Positions 55,500 to 64,000 of a stretch of DNA of 64,000 bases are shown here, in pieces. How positions within the stretch are numbered: position 1 is the stretch's first letter; each line of letters opens with the position of its first letter. The stretch is from Photobacterium indicum (lineage in GTDB: Bacteria; Pseudomonadota; Gammaproteobacteria; Enterobacterales; Vibrionaceae). The notes under the pieces are model-generated. The model had not been told where the DNA came from. It saw only the letters and a program-made list of their open reading frames with translations, and did not search any database. The stretch is from contig NZ_PYOC01000001.1 in NCBI RefSeq assembly GCF_003026215.1, forward strand, positions 186,001 through 250,000. The letters run 5' to 3'. A program made the translations under genes and the position numbers.

Positions 55500-56470
55500 T
55501 GAGAAAGTTAGTTTTATTAAGCGTACTTATAAGCTCTTGGGCTATCGCCTCCCCATCTTGGTATGGAGAGGTACCTTCTAACACGACACTAAATTACGGT
55601 TTCGGTGAAGGTAGCTCATACCAGCAAGCTAAAGAAATGGCCTATCACGATTTAGCTAAATCGATAGAGAGTCGTGTTGTAGGAAAAGTCTCGTCAGGTA
55701 AAGAATATAAAGATGGAAAGCTAAGTAAAACTGCAAGCTCACAAAAAACATCGGTATCTGACATTGTGTTTCGCAACAACGTTACCGTGAATAAAAGTGA
55801 GCAAGTCGAGGGTGTGTTCTATTTGCAAGTTCAATACGATCCAGAGTCATTCGCGCAAAAGCTCGATAAATGGCTTAAGCAAGCAGAATGCAAACCATCA
55901 CTTCACCCTTACTGGCAGCAAACCAACTTACTTCAAAACTGGGTATCACAATACAACTGCCTACCGAATGTAGAGATCGAACGGTTTGCGGGCGGCTGGC
56001 AACTCACCCATAACGCAGGGCACTTAGTATTGCCAGAGGCACAATATAGCCATCTGTTTTTTAATCAGTCAGCAGATTCTCTGTCTATCAAATCAACCCA
56101 AACTCGTCTTAAGCAAGGAGAGTATTATTTCATTAATCTAGAGACTGATTCATCAGGTTACTTGTCTCTGTTTCAGGTTTATGAAGATGGCAGTACTGGC
56201 GTGCTAATAGAAAATAAAAAGGTTGAATCAAATAGTAATATAGAGTTCCCAAACAGAAATGAATACGACGGTATTGAAGCTTTGCTAAGTGAGAACCAAG
56301 AAACGTATGACACAAATATAGCGCTTTTATGCCACCAAAAAATTGATACTTCTCGTTTTGAAAAACTAGATGAAACCCGCCTATCTACTGATACTCCCGG
56401 CTTTGGTCTCATTCTTAAATACCTACCTAATTGTACTTACACAATGGAACGCTTATCCATTAAGAAGTAA
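55499..56470 (+). CDS. LPP20-like protein with DUF4384-type C-terminus
   Basis: A 323-residue exported protein: signal peptide (LVLLSVLISSWAIA), then an LPP20-like domain (about 18-125: PSWYGEVPSNTTLNYGFGEG, QAKEMAYHDLAKSIESRV). The C-terminal domain (about 195-310) resembles DUF4384: KQGEYYFINLETDSSGYLSL followed by FPNRNEYDGIEALL. DUF4384 domains are found with secreted proteases and caspase-fold proteins, which fits the first gene of the cluster. No lipobox cysteine is present, so it is probably periplasmic. Confidence 0.8.
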   Translation: MRKLVLLSVLISSWAIASPSWYGEVPSNTTLNYGFGEGSSYQQAKEMAYHDLAKSIESRVVGKVSSGKEYKDGKLSKTASSQKTSVSDIVFRNNVTVNKSEQVEGVFYLQVQYDPESFAQKLDKWLKQAECKPSLHPYWQQTNLLQNWVSQYNCLPNVEIERFAGGWQLTHNAGHLVLPEAQYSHLFFNQSADSLSIKSTQTRLKQGEYYFINLETDSSGYLSLFQVYEDGSTGVLIENKKVESNSNIEFPNRNEYDGIEALLSENQETYDTNIALLCHQKIDTSRFEKLDETRLSTDTPGFGLILKYLPNCTYTMERLSIKK

Positions 56471-56500
56471 CAGGGACGAAATAAACATTAGGGAAAAGTT

Positions 56501-57727
56501 ATGAAAATAGGTCTTTGGCAACTTACGCCAATAGCATTGCTTTTATCATCAGCTCTAAGCTATGCAGAAACGTTAGAACAAGTTTGCGAACTACAAGTAG
56601 ATTCGAACCAATGCCCAAGCGTCGAATACTTTTTAAATAAACCTTTTGATGCTAAAGATGAGTTCGATAAATACAAGCTTTGCAGCGAAGCAACATTTGA
56701 TTTATACAAGGTTCAAAAAAGCTGCGAGTTCGACAAGTATCTTGCTCAAGCACAAATACAATTTGATCAGTATAAAAGTGAAGTTTCCAAAGTTTGGGAT
56801 TCACCTACATTCAGTAGTAAACACAGCTGGGTCAGTTACACCCCTTCTTTAGAAATGAAACGTGAAGTTAACTTTGAAAAAAATGTTATCAAAGTAACGA
56901 CCATTGAAGGTGAGACAACATCAATTGAAGAGTTGAAAGAAGCGATCATTCAAACTTCAACATTAACAATTGGTGATGCACAAAAAAATGACGTGTTTAC
57001 CGCCGAATTATTAAAATCAACTGATGTAAAAGAGCTAAGTGGTGAACCGTTATTACCTTTATCTAATGATAAAAAAGAACAAGAAATAGAAATTAAGCAG
57101 GCAATTGCTCAAGTTACTATTACAGAATCAACCGATTCGAAAGGAAATAAGGTTATCGAAGCTGAGATTCCATTCCTACCGTCTTGGTTAAACCGTAAAG
57201 AAAAACGATTCTTCGAGTCTGTAACGACCTATGCCAATAAGTACGACTTAGAACCTGAATTTGTACTTTCAATCATCAAAACTGAAAGTGCATTTGACCC
57301 TCGAGCAACATCTCATATTCCTGCCTTTGGTTTAATGCAAATTGTACCTAGCTCGGCGGGGTTAGATGCCACCAGCTTTTTATATGGTGAGCAACAAATG
57401 CTTAATCGTGATTACTTATTCGATCCGGCAAAAAATATAGAAGTAGGTACTGCTTATATACACCTACTTAGGTCTCGTTACTTCAGAGGTATAGAGAACT
57501 CGGAAAACCTAAAATATTGTGTTACCGCTGCATACAATGGCGGTATGGCGCCTATCTATCGAATATTTGGTAACGGTAGTCGTAAGAAAGCAATAGCGAA
57601 GTTAAACCAGTTAAGCCCACAACAAGTTTACGACACTATTCAACGAAAGCATTCTGCTGCAGAAACTCGTAACTACCTCAAAAAAGTTCACAACACTGAG
57701 CTTAAATACGAACAGAACATGATCTAG
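56501..57727 (+). CDS. Lytic transglycosylase, MltC/Slt-type domain
   Basis: A 408-residue exported enzyme: signal peptide (ending SYA near residue 22), a variable charged region, and a C-terminal transglycosylase domain (about 240-400). The catalytic Glu262 is in SIIKTESAFDPRA, with FGLMQIVP and VTAAYNGGM typical of family 1 enzymes. It cleaves peptidoglycan to 1,6-anhydro products in the periplasm. The catalytic half is closest to MltC, but no lipobox is visible. The N-terminal region contains repeats of FDKYK-like sequence (EFDKYKLC, EFDKYLAQ, FDQYKSE). Confidence 0.87.
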   Translation: MKIGLWQLTPIALLLSSALSYAETLEQVCELQVDSNQCPSVEYFLNKPFDAKDEFDKYKLCSEATFDLYKVQKSCEFDKYLAQAQIQFDQYKSEVSKVWDSPTFSSKHSWVSYTPSLEMKREVNFEKNVIKVTTIEGETTSIEELKEAIIQTSTLTIGDAQKNDVFTAELLKSTDVKELSGEPLLPLSNDKKEQEIEIKQAIAQVTITESTDSKGNKVIEAEIPFLPSWLNRKEKRFFESVTTYANKYDLEPEFVLSIIKTESAFDPRATSHIPAFGLMQIVPSSAGLDATSFLYGEQQMLNRDYLFDPAKNIEVGTAYIHLLRSRYFRGIENSENLKYCVTAAYNGGMAPIYRIFGNGSRKKAIAKLNQLSPQQVYDTIQRKHSAAETRNYLKKVHNTELKYEQNMI

Positions 57728-57736
57728 GAAATGACA

Positions 57737-58189
57737 ATGAAAAAGACAATTTTACTATCAGCAATGACCATGATTATCGCATTCAATGTAAGTGCTAATG
57801 AGTTTCCTGAGTGGCGAATGAACCCACAAGCTGAATTAGAAGACGGGCTTATCGCTGGCGTATCATGCGTGGAAAGCATGGGCGATATGACATTAGATAT
57901 GGATGTGGCAGCTATGGAAGCCCGTGCGTCACTTGCGGCATCTCTGGAAGCTATGGTTCAAAAGGACTTAGAAACCAATCGTACCTCTGAGAAGAAAAAA
58001 ATCGTTACCGCTGATCGTAAAGACAATGTTGTAACAACCACAATAACGGCAAAGTCGACGACCAAACAATTAACCAACCAGTTAATGAAATACACTTGGG
58101 TTTCAGAATCGGTATCAGTAGAAAAAGACCTCGATGAATACCTTTGCACTCGAGTTGTCGCGAAGCTGCCTGAATTTGTCGTGGAATAA
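57737..58189 (+). CDS. Small LPP20-like exported protein
   Basis: A 150-residue protein: signal peptide (KKTILLSAMTMIIAFNVSA) followed by one LPP20-like domain (FPEWRMNPQAELEDGLIAGV, AAMEARASLAASLEAMVQK, and the C-terminal LCTRVVAKLP). LPP20 is a Helicobacter outer-membrane lipoprotein family of unknown role. I start at 57737 because AGGA is seven bases upstream; the ATG at 57731 is too close. The next gene follows after nine bases. Confidence 0.78.
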   Translation: MKKTILLSAMTMIIAFNVSANEFPEWRMNPQAELEDGLIAGVSCVESMGDMTLDMDVAAMEARASLAASLEAMVQKDLETNRTSEKKKIVTADRKDNVVTTTITAKSTTKQLTNQLMKYTWVSESVSVEKDLDEYLCTRVVAKLPEFVVE

Positions 58190-58198
58190 GGAATAAAC

Positions 58199-58975
58199 AT
58201 GCAGAAAGAATTTATTCAAAAGCCGCAAGAAGGCGCGGCTGACGATCAGGATATTTTAGGGACTCTGAAACAAAAAGCACCAAATTCCCTTGTATCAATT
58301 GTTGTACTTATTATCGCGGTAAGCCAGTTTAACGATGCTATCGATATGGGCAGTAAAGGGTGGGACCTATTTATATCTAATTTCTCTGACCGCCCATCAA
58401 ATGACCGACTTTCTAAAGTGTATGTAAGAGCATCGAGTGGAGTGCTCGACGAGACATTTGGATCACCTGTATATAAGAAGCAATCTGAAGGTGAAACCGA
58501 AATAAAGTACTACAAAGATGGTAAGTTTATTCTTTCTGCAATCACTTCCAATGGAACCGTAGATGCTTTTTTAGTATTTCCTCAACCAGGGTTTGAAGCC
58601 AATACCAAAGAGCATGCGGGTGGCGAAAGTTATTTAGATAATAATTTTTCAGGCACAACAAACCCAATGACTGCGATGTCTAATATTGCTCGTTCTGGTA
58701 ACTATTACCTTGAAGAAGCTGAAGGTGGACGTTACGAGATGCTTTATAGCTCTGTTGGTGGGTACAGTGAATATCTTTCACCTCTTTCAAATATCCAATT
58801 ACAGAAGCTCGCTAAGTTTAACGACCAGTTAATGATGGAAGAAGACACCACTCAATCTATTACTGCATTACGGGCACAAATAAAGCCTAATTTTTATGGG
58901 TATAGTACTGTCGATATTGCAGAGTTAGAGCCTGCTATTTTGACCCGATTAGAATATGAATTACTAACAAAATAA
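58199..58975 (+). CDS. Membrane-anchored ETEC_3214-type protein
   Basis: A 258-residue protein with a cytosolic N-terminus, one membrane segment (NSLVSIVVLIIAVSQF, about 30-46) and a long C-terminal domain. The sequence pattern (LDETFGSPVYKKQ, KYYKDGKFILSAI, LYSSVGGYSEY) recalls the ETEC_3214 domain of enterobacterial hypothetical proteins; I am moderately sure. It is the only clear transmembrane protein of the cluster, so it could anchor or signal for the others. Confidence 0.68.
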   Translation: MQKEFIQKPQEGAADDQDILGTLKQKAPNSLVSIVVLIIAVSQFNDAIDMGSKGWDLFISNFSDRPSNDRLSKVYVRASSGVLDETFGSPVYKKQSEGETEIKYYKDGKFILSAITSNGTVDAFLVFPQPGFEANTKEHAGGESYLDNNFSGTTNPMTAMSNIARSGNYYLEEAEGGRYEMLYSSVGGYSEYLSPLSNIQLQKLAKFNDQLMMEEDTTQSITALRAQIKPNFYGYSTVDIAELEPAILTRLEYELLTK

Positions 58976-59017
58976 GCTTGTTCATTCTAGGCTTTTGAGT
59001 TTGTTCAAGGAAAGGGC

Positions 59018-60511
59018 ATGAAATTTATTACACTCTCGGTAATACCTTTAGTTGTATTGTCTGCATCAACCTATGCCAGTGATAGTGCTGTATGCCAGTT
59101 CTTACCACCATCACCCATGCCGAGCTGGGTTAACAATGATACCCATGATGATGACTACTATTATGCAGTTGGAGGAGCCAGCGGCAAATCGGGGGAAAAA
59201 TTTGTACCAATCAATGTATTTATCTCTAACGCTCGAGAAGACGCGATAGCGAATCTTTCAAGCTCAATTCGAAGCTCAATTAAGGTTTCGACTAAGCGTA
59301 CGATTGAAAGTAAAAAAAGCACTAAAACTAAAGCTGAAATTCGTAAAGAAGTGAAATATAAATCTGAGTTGGTTAGCCAAACGGCACTGTCAGCCGTTAT
59401 GGATGATGTCCGTTGGTTGGATAACAAAAATTGTCTGCTTTGGTATCGAGTAAAAGTTAGCAAAGCCGGCGCTGAATTTGCTGTTACATCTTATGTTAAT
59501 GACGTTGAGCAACGCCTAACCAAACGTATTGATGAGCTTACTAAACGAGAAATTGAGCAAATTCTCTCCGACAATGGTTTTGCGCCAACGTCAGTTGATG
59601 CTACTCGAGCATTACTGAATAACCGTTTTGCAGTCTACCGCGGGCAACAATATAATATTGCAGAGCTATATCATCAAAGTGGTTTTGATTGGTTAGATGA
59701 AGAGCAAAGTGAGACATTTTCTATTAAGTGGGCCAATGTTCTTTTTTATGGCGGTACACCGAGTTTAAATGTACCGATGAGCGTCGTTGTTTCAGGTTCA
59801 TCCCCCGAAAATATAACGCGTGCACTGAAACAATTAAAATCATTCGGAATAGACCTCAATAACGCTAAGGTTTCGATAGGAAAACAATCAGATAAATTGG
59901 TGCCATTTACGAACAAAGGCCAATACAGCGACGACTATTATACCCTGCTACCTGTCATGAATACCCAGACTCAAAATAAAAGTATTTCAACATTTGTGTC
60001 ATTAAAGAAAAAATTAAAACGCCCATTCGTATATAACTTCAATACAGTGGAAGGTTTTGAATATTTTGGTTTAATGCATACCGTAGCAATGGAGCACAGA
60101 ATCGACTTAATCAAGCCTTTAAGCGAACTTGGCATTTCTTTAAACCAATCTTCAGCGCATGGTTATACGCCGCTTGCTGTATCACTAGAACTAAGAGACA
60201 TTGATTTTGCTTCTCAGTTGATTCAACTAGGGGCTAACATTAAGGCGAATGACTATATAGCATACAAAGTGGCCTATTTGAATTGGCATTTAAATAATTA
60301 TGTGACTCCTGCGAGCACAGCGCAGTTACCCATTCCTCTACCGGAACTAAAACAAATTACTAATGCGCTTAAACCGAATAAAAAAATAAAATTCAGCATC
60401 GAGCAATTCATTCACAATATTGCACCGATTGAAGTCATTCAAACAACCCATTATTTAGATACCAATAAATACGAAAAGATCACTTTTGTTAATGGTGAGG
60501 TGGTAAAATGA
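59018..60511 (+). CDS. LPP20-like protein with ankyrin-type repeats (1)
   Basis: A 497-residue exported protein: signal peptide (ending TYA near residue 20), then an LPP20-like domain (about 28-160: MPSWVNNDTHDDDYYYAVGG, and RWLDNKNCLLWYRVKV). A middle region follows, and then ankyrin-like repeats near the C-terminus (about 350-410: MEHRIDLIKPLSELGISL, GYTPLAVSLELRDIDFASQL). Two cysteines in the LPP20 part (positions about 26 and 145) may pair in the periplasm. It shares this layout with the next gene, whose start overlaps its stop by four bases. Confidence 0.78.
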   Translation: MKFITLSVIPLVVLSASTYASDSAVCQFLPPSPMPSWVNNDTHDDDYYYAVGGASGKSGEKFVPINVFISNAREDAIANLSSSIRSSIKVSTKRTIESKKSTKTKAEIRKEVKYKSELVSQTALSAVMDDVRWLDNKNCLLWYRVKVSKAGAEFAVTSYVNDVEQRLTKRIDELTKREIEQILSDNGFAPTSVDATRALLNNRFAVYRGQQYNIAELYHQSGFDWLDEEQSETFSIKWANVLFYGGTPSLNVPMSVVVSGSSPENITRALKQLKSFGIDLNNAKVSIGKQSDKLVPFTNKGQYSDDYYTLLPVMNTQTQNKSISTFVSLKKKLKRPFVYNFNTVEGFEYFGLMHTVAMEHRIDLIKPLSELGISLNQSSAHGYTPLAVSLELRDIDFASQLIQLGANIKANDYIAYKVAYLNWHLNNYVTPASTAQLPIPLPELKQITNALKPNKKIKFSIEQFIHNIAPIEVIQTTHYLDTNKYEKITFVNGEVVK

Positions 60512-62016
60512 TAGTCAATTTCACAACAAAATTGACCTCAAAAGTCATTCCGATTCTGTTGATTTTGGCGACTCCTACTTCTGTAATTGCCGCCAATTGC
60601 CCCTTTGATGAAACCAAACCTCAACCGAACTGGGTGCTTAATATAGGTAACACCGATGATCATGTGGTCGGCATTGGCATCGAACAATATCAGCCTGATT
60701 TGCACGCTTCTATCTTTGATTTAAGAAAGTTATCAGAACAGAAAGCCAGAGAGGTGATGGCGACCCAACTAGAATCAGCTGTTTATAATGAATTGCTTGT
60801 CAATAAAGAATTAAAAAACAACAAGTTGGTGACCAAGGCGCGTTCTACCGTAGAGCAAGTGACGGAGCTTACGTTACCTGAGGTGTTGGCTTCAGGTCGT
60901 TGGTTAGATAAACAAACATGCATGTATTGGACTCGAGTGGAAGTCGGTAAAAATACCGTTGAAGAATACGTCGATGAGATTGGCTCAATGGAAGTGAACG
61001 TTGTTGCCGAACTTGACAATTCTCTTACCCAGTCCAACTTAGAGGTTCTCAATAGTAAGCAGTTCTACTTAAATTACGCAGGTTTTGCTAAAGCGGTGAA
61101 TCAGCAAGCCACTCTTGATATTTCAGGTGAGCACAAAAATGTTCTCAGTTGGATGTTGAACGAGGGATTGAATATGCTGGAGCCAGCATTGGGTGAAGTT
61201 GGCTTCTATAGCAAGGGGTTATTCTTAACTCACAATCTCAGTCCGCTAGTTCAATATTTGTTAACAGAATCTCCGTCTATAGATAAAGTTGGCTACATAC
61301 TCGATTCTATCGATCAGTCTGGTTTGGATCTCAATAGATTGGTAACAGGCGTACAAATGAATGCTTACGGAATGAATCAAATCAACTATGCTAACTCAGG
61401 CAGTTATTTTGGCTATTTTGGCCAAGGGGGTAGCATGTTTGGATACGGTACCCTCTCGTATGCACTAGGGAATTCAATTGCCTCAACTCAAGATAAAGGT
61501 AGATTGAATACGGTTAAAAAATACCAATCTAAAACTAATTTTGAAATAGGTCAGTGGACACTTCTTCATGTGGCAACACTGGCGCGCCGTTCTGATTGGG
61601 TTGAATTATTGCTTAATCGTGGTATGGATCCTAATACTCCAGATGTTACAGGTATGACACCTGCGCAATATGCCATTGCTATTGAAGATGAAAACGTGAT
61701 TAAGATTTACCTTGAAAGCGGTAAGCGGTTAGATGGGATATATAGAACTGCAGTACAAACCGCTGTAGTAAAGAGCATTTATGATGCGACAACTCATAGA
61801 ACAAGCATGTATCTTACGCTTAACTTAGATGAGTCAGACGTGTCTAAGTTGAAAGCTAAAATAATCAAAGTAAACAATGGTTCTATTACATCTGATAAAG
61901 TGTTTCTAAAACAAAACCTAGCATCTTTAAAGGTTTACTATTCAATGCTGGATGACAATGAAATAAGTGAAGAACGTAAGGAAAATAACTTACAGAGATT
62001 GGAAAGCTTATTGTAG
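60508..62016 (+). CDS. LPP20-like protein with ankyrin-type repeats (2)
   Basis: A 502-residue exported paralogue of the preceding gene: signal peptide (ending VIA near residue 28), LPP20-like domain (about 36-160: PQPNWVLNIGNTDDHVVGIG, and RWLDKQTCMYWTRVEV), a Gly/Tyr-rich stretch (SGSYFGYFGQGGSMFGYG, about 294-311), and ankyrin repeats (about 350-410: WTLLHVATLARRSDWVELLL, GMTPAQYAIAIEDE). The first gene of the pair gives the same order of domains at low identity, so the pair is an old duplication. It is the last gene of the cluster. Confidence 0.8.
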   Translation: MIVNFTTKLTSKVIPILLILATPTSVIAANCPFDETKPQPNWVLNIGNTDDHVVGIGIEQYQPDLHASIFDLRKLSEQKAREVMATQLESAVYNELLVNKELKNNKLVTKARSTVEQVTELTLPEVLASGRWLDKQTCMYWTRVEVGKNTVEEYVDEIGSMEVNVVAELDNSLTQSNLEVLNSKQFYLNYAGFAKAVNQQATLDISGEHKNVLSWMLNEGLNMLEPALGEVGFYSKGLFLTHNLSPLVQYLLTESPSIDKVGYILDSIDQSGLDLNRLVTGVQMNAYGMNQINYANSGSYFGYFGQGGSMFGYGTLSYALGNSIASTQDKGRLNTVKKYQSKTNFEIGQWTLLHVATLARRSDWVELLLNRGMDPNTPDVTGMTPAQYAIAIEDENVIKIYLESGKRLDGIYRTAVQTAVVKSIYDATTHRTSMYLTLNLDESDVSKLKAKIIKVNNGSITSDKVFLKQNLASLKVYYSMLDDNEISEERKENNLQRLESLL

Positions 62017-62171
62017 CTGTAGCACTTTGCTCAACTGATGTTAATTCAGTTGGGTATTGGCTGCTTAAAAAGCAAAGGATCAGGGAACTAGCTAGTATGG
62101 TTAATATCATTACCTTGTACTCATCCACTGGCGTCCATGCCTGTGGATAGTAGAAGGTGCCGAGTGGGCTA

Positions 62172-63686
62172 TTAAGGAATGACCAAGGTTGGTTTGGCTT
62201 CGAGAGAGAGGGCAAAGGTGATTTCCCAGTTCATGCCATCCATGTTTAAACGACCATTTGGCACGCCAAGAAGGCCAGGGCTACCAGTATCAGCTACCTC
62301 CCATTGTTGTTTTCTCGGATCACTGACATTACTGAAGTTATCGCCCTGATCGGCATCATCTAAGGTGTATATGTAACGGCGGCCATCAAACTCAGAGGCA
62401 CCGTATACCCGTACACTATGCCCTCCCTGCCATTCGCCTTGGAAGTCATACCAACTGTAAATAATGGTGACGGCCCGCCCTAGTTGTAATTGCTCGAACA
62501 TCCATTCCCATGTCGGTTCGATACCATCACGTACAGAAACCATACCGCCTAATAACATGGTTTCAGTATCGCAATCTGCACCATTATCGCCTAACTCTAG
62601 AGAGCCACTGCCTTGATGACGCACTGTTGTGATAGCTTGATCACCAGATTGTGTGAGGTAGCCCAATACTCCGCGGATCAACCCACACAGACTGGTATAA
62701 CTTCCACTGTCTAGATCATGCACACCATTGCGTCGACCAAACGTATCGACATTGGCAACCAAACTATTTTCAGGTATGGGCTCCCAAAAAAGAACATCAC
62801 CTGCTGCACCTATACGGCCAATACCGCGAATATGAAATTCAGGCAAGCGCCACACGAGTGGTAAGTTATCGTAGCGATCTTCGAGGTACTGTAAGGCGTT
62901 GGCATTTGCCATTGGTACACATTGGTTCCTTGCTGCATCTAGATTTTGATCACTGGCTTGAATGACTTGAATCGGAAATAAGAGATCATCAGGCAGTGTT
63001 GAGCTGGGTTCAATGGCCTGTGGAGGGAAACCTAAAGCCAATGAGCGGGGGGCTGATGAGCGGCGAGGGGTTGTTCGCATTCGACCGTCGACTTCGCCAG
63101 CACCTTCAGCATTGATGTGCGTTGGCAATACGCTAAAGCGGGATGAGGGAAAGCGTTGCGCCAACAGTGCTATATCAATAATAGTCGGTAACGGTTGAGG
63201 TGAAAATAAGACCGTTGCATTCACTCGTTTTTTTATTCCTCGACCTGTTTGCCCTGGTCTTAAATCAAAGTAAGACGCGACCACAGCAGATGAGGGATTT
63301 GATGGTGATCCAGTGTACCGATTATGCTGCCTATGCCGTTTGTGTTGTTCTGGTGCGGGCGGAATAAAAAGGTTATTGATAACCCAGCTGCCACCTTGTC
63401 GCCGATCATTAAGAAAAACATTGATGTAGCCTGTACCTAAGGGGTTTCCATATCGGTCGTAGAGTTGATCGGGTCTGACTTTAAATTGCCCCCAGTCGCT
63501 ATTTTTAATCGTACCGACTTCGAGGTGAAAGGTGACCTGTTCAAATGTGATTGCGGGTGATGACGGTGTCAATAAGGTTAAGGGAAGTCGCTCGCGAGGG
63601 GGAGCGTGTTGGTATGAAGCATATGCGAATGATGTAAAAAAGAGTGAAATCAAGAAAGCCATGATTGCACCTTGAATGCATTTCAT
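62172..63686 (-). CDS. Exported protein with C39/papain-like Cys-His arrangement
   Basis: A 504-residue protein with a signal peptide (AFLISLFFTSFAYA). The N-terminal half is Pro- and Arg-rich. The C-terminal half has features of a papain-fold peptidase: Cys256 at the start of a helix (NQCVPMANANALQYL), His423 in GGHSVRVYG and an acidic residue in YTLDDAD about 15 residues later, the order seen in C39-like enzymes. Additional cysteines (SLCGLIRG, ADCDTETM) could form a disulfide. I do not recognise a named family. It is convergent with the caspase cluster, 155 bp away, and need not belong to it. Confidence 0.6.
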   Translation of the reverse strand: MKCIQGAIMAFLISLFFTSFAYASYQHAPPRERLPLTLLTPSSPAITFEQVTFHLEVGTIKNSDWGQFKVRPDQLYDRYGNPLGTGYINVFLNDRRQGGSWVINNLFIPPAPEQHKRHRQHNRYTGSPSNPSSAVVASYFDLRPGQTGRGIKKRVNATVLFSPQPLPTIIDIALLAQRFPSSRFSVLPTHINAEGAGEVDGRMRTTPRRSSAPRSLALGFPPQAIEPSSTLPDDLLFPIQVIQASDQNLDAARNQCVPMANANALQYLEDRYDNLPLVWRLPEFHIRGIGRIGAAGDVLFWEPIPENSLVANVDTFGRRNGVHDLDSGSYTSLCGLIRGVLGYLTQSGDQAITTVRHQGSGSLELGDNGADCDTETMLLGGMVSVRDGIEPTWEWMFEQLQLGRAVTIIYSWYDFQGEWQGGHSVRVYGASEFDGRRYIYTLDDADQGDNFSNVSDPRKQQWEVADTGSPGLLGVPNGRLNMDGMNWEITFALSLEAKPTLVIP

Positions 63687-64000
63687 GATCGTCGCCTTTT
63701 ATCAGACAATGTTACGCGCAGTGCTTTGTCGCTATAGTCTGCGTCTATTTAACATCTGGATTAGTATCGTATTTCAAATCAAATTGAAATTCTTTCGATG
63801 AATTGAAATATCAGCATGTGCAATACAGTCAGGACGCCTGATTTATTGCTTATTGGAAGTATAGTTAGCTGTGAAAATTTCAAATTACACTAATTAAGAA
63901 AGGGACGTATTTGGCTAGAAGCCAACAAACTCTCGCTGGAATGTGTATCTTGAGGTACCTTGGGTATATGGTTAATTTCACGGTGTTGTGATTTGTTAAA
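63687..64000. other. Intergenic end of window with a type B repeat
   Basis: No gene is seen in these 314 bases. A partial type B repeat lies at about 63928-63970 (CTCGCTGGAATGTGTATC, then TTGAGGTACCTTGGGTATA), the third copy in the window. Confidence 0.6.

Noticed and set aside
1-64000. tRNA or rRNA genes, CRISPR arrays, prophage or integron cassettes
   Set aside because: I looked for cloverleaf arms with CCA ends, regularly spaced direct repeats with unique spacers, phage structural genes and attC-like sites and saw none I could support.

Overview
This window looks like the replication-origin region of the secondary chromosome (chromosome II) of a Vibrionaceae bacterium, most likely a Photobacterium. 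The evidence is a full-length RctB initiator gene, a divergent parB2-parA2 pair, an origin between them with one DnaA box and six GATC-containing iterons at an exact 23-bp period, and five 15-bp palindromes matching the parS2 consensus known from Vibrio cholerae (NTTTACANTGTAAAN). Moderate to low G+C, a Vibrio-cytolysin-type toxin gene and an AphA homologue fit the same family. The species is inferred, not proven.

Layout. 1-8.9 kb: parS2 sites, ycdX, tmcA, parB2, parA2, oriCII, rctB. 9-19.6 kb: a secreted patatin/outer-membrane-barrel protein, then tetrathionate respiration (ttrBCA with the divergent ttrSR two-component genes). 19.7-31.5 kb: single-gene units: a sugar acetyltransferase, a MORN-repeat protein with a 3' frameshift, an AraC regulator, a DUF3179 membrane protein plus a 55-aa partner, a pore-forming leukocidin-family toxin facing a LysR regulator, a DEDDh exonuclease, a hotdog-fold protein, an EamA transporter and an N-acyl-D-amino-acid deacylase.

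31.6-43.7 kb is a patchwork with signs of acquisition and decay: a broken IS110 transposase, an unusual ACP-FAAL-PlsC fusion protein, an internally deleted IS6-family element with both ends, a TorR-like regulator, a hybrid kinase whose sensor half is copied from the chemoreceptor gene 4 kb downstream, an AphA-like regulator, that chemoreceptor, and a collapsed GFA-family gene. 44-48.2 kb is a sugar ABC importer with a family-4 glycosidase. 48.7-52.7 kb holds an ornithine-cyclodeaminase-like enzyme, a PLP aminotransferase, a YheO/DauR-like regulator and a DHH phosphoesterase that lacks a usual start codon.

52.98-62.02 kb is the strongest candidate for an undescribed system: eight tightly packed co-directional genes, almost all exported. 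They encode a caspase-fold protease, four proteins with LPP20-like domains (one with a DUF4384-like tail, two with ankyrin-type repeats), a lytic transglycosylase, a membrane-anchored ETEC_3214-type protein and one protein of unknown family. A convergent gene next to it encodes a secreted protein with a cysteine-peptidase-like Cys/His arrangement. The proposed function of this cluster is inference.
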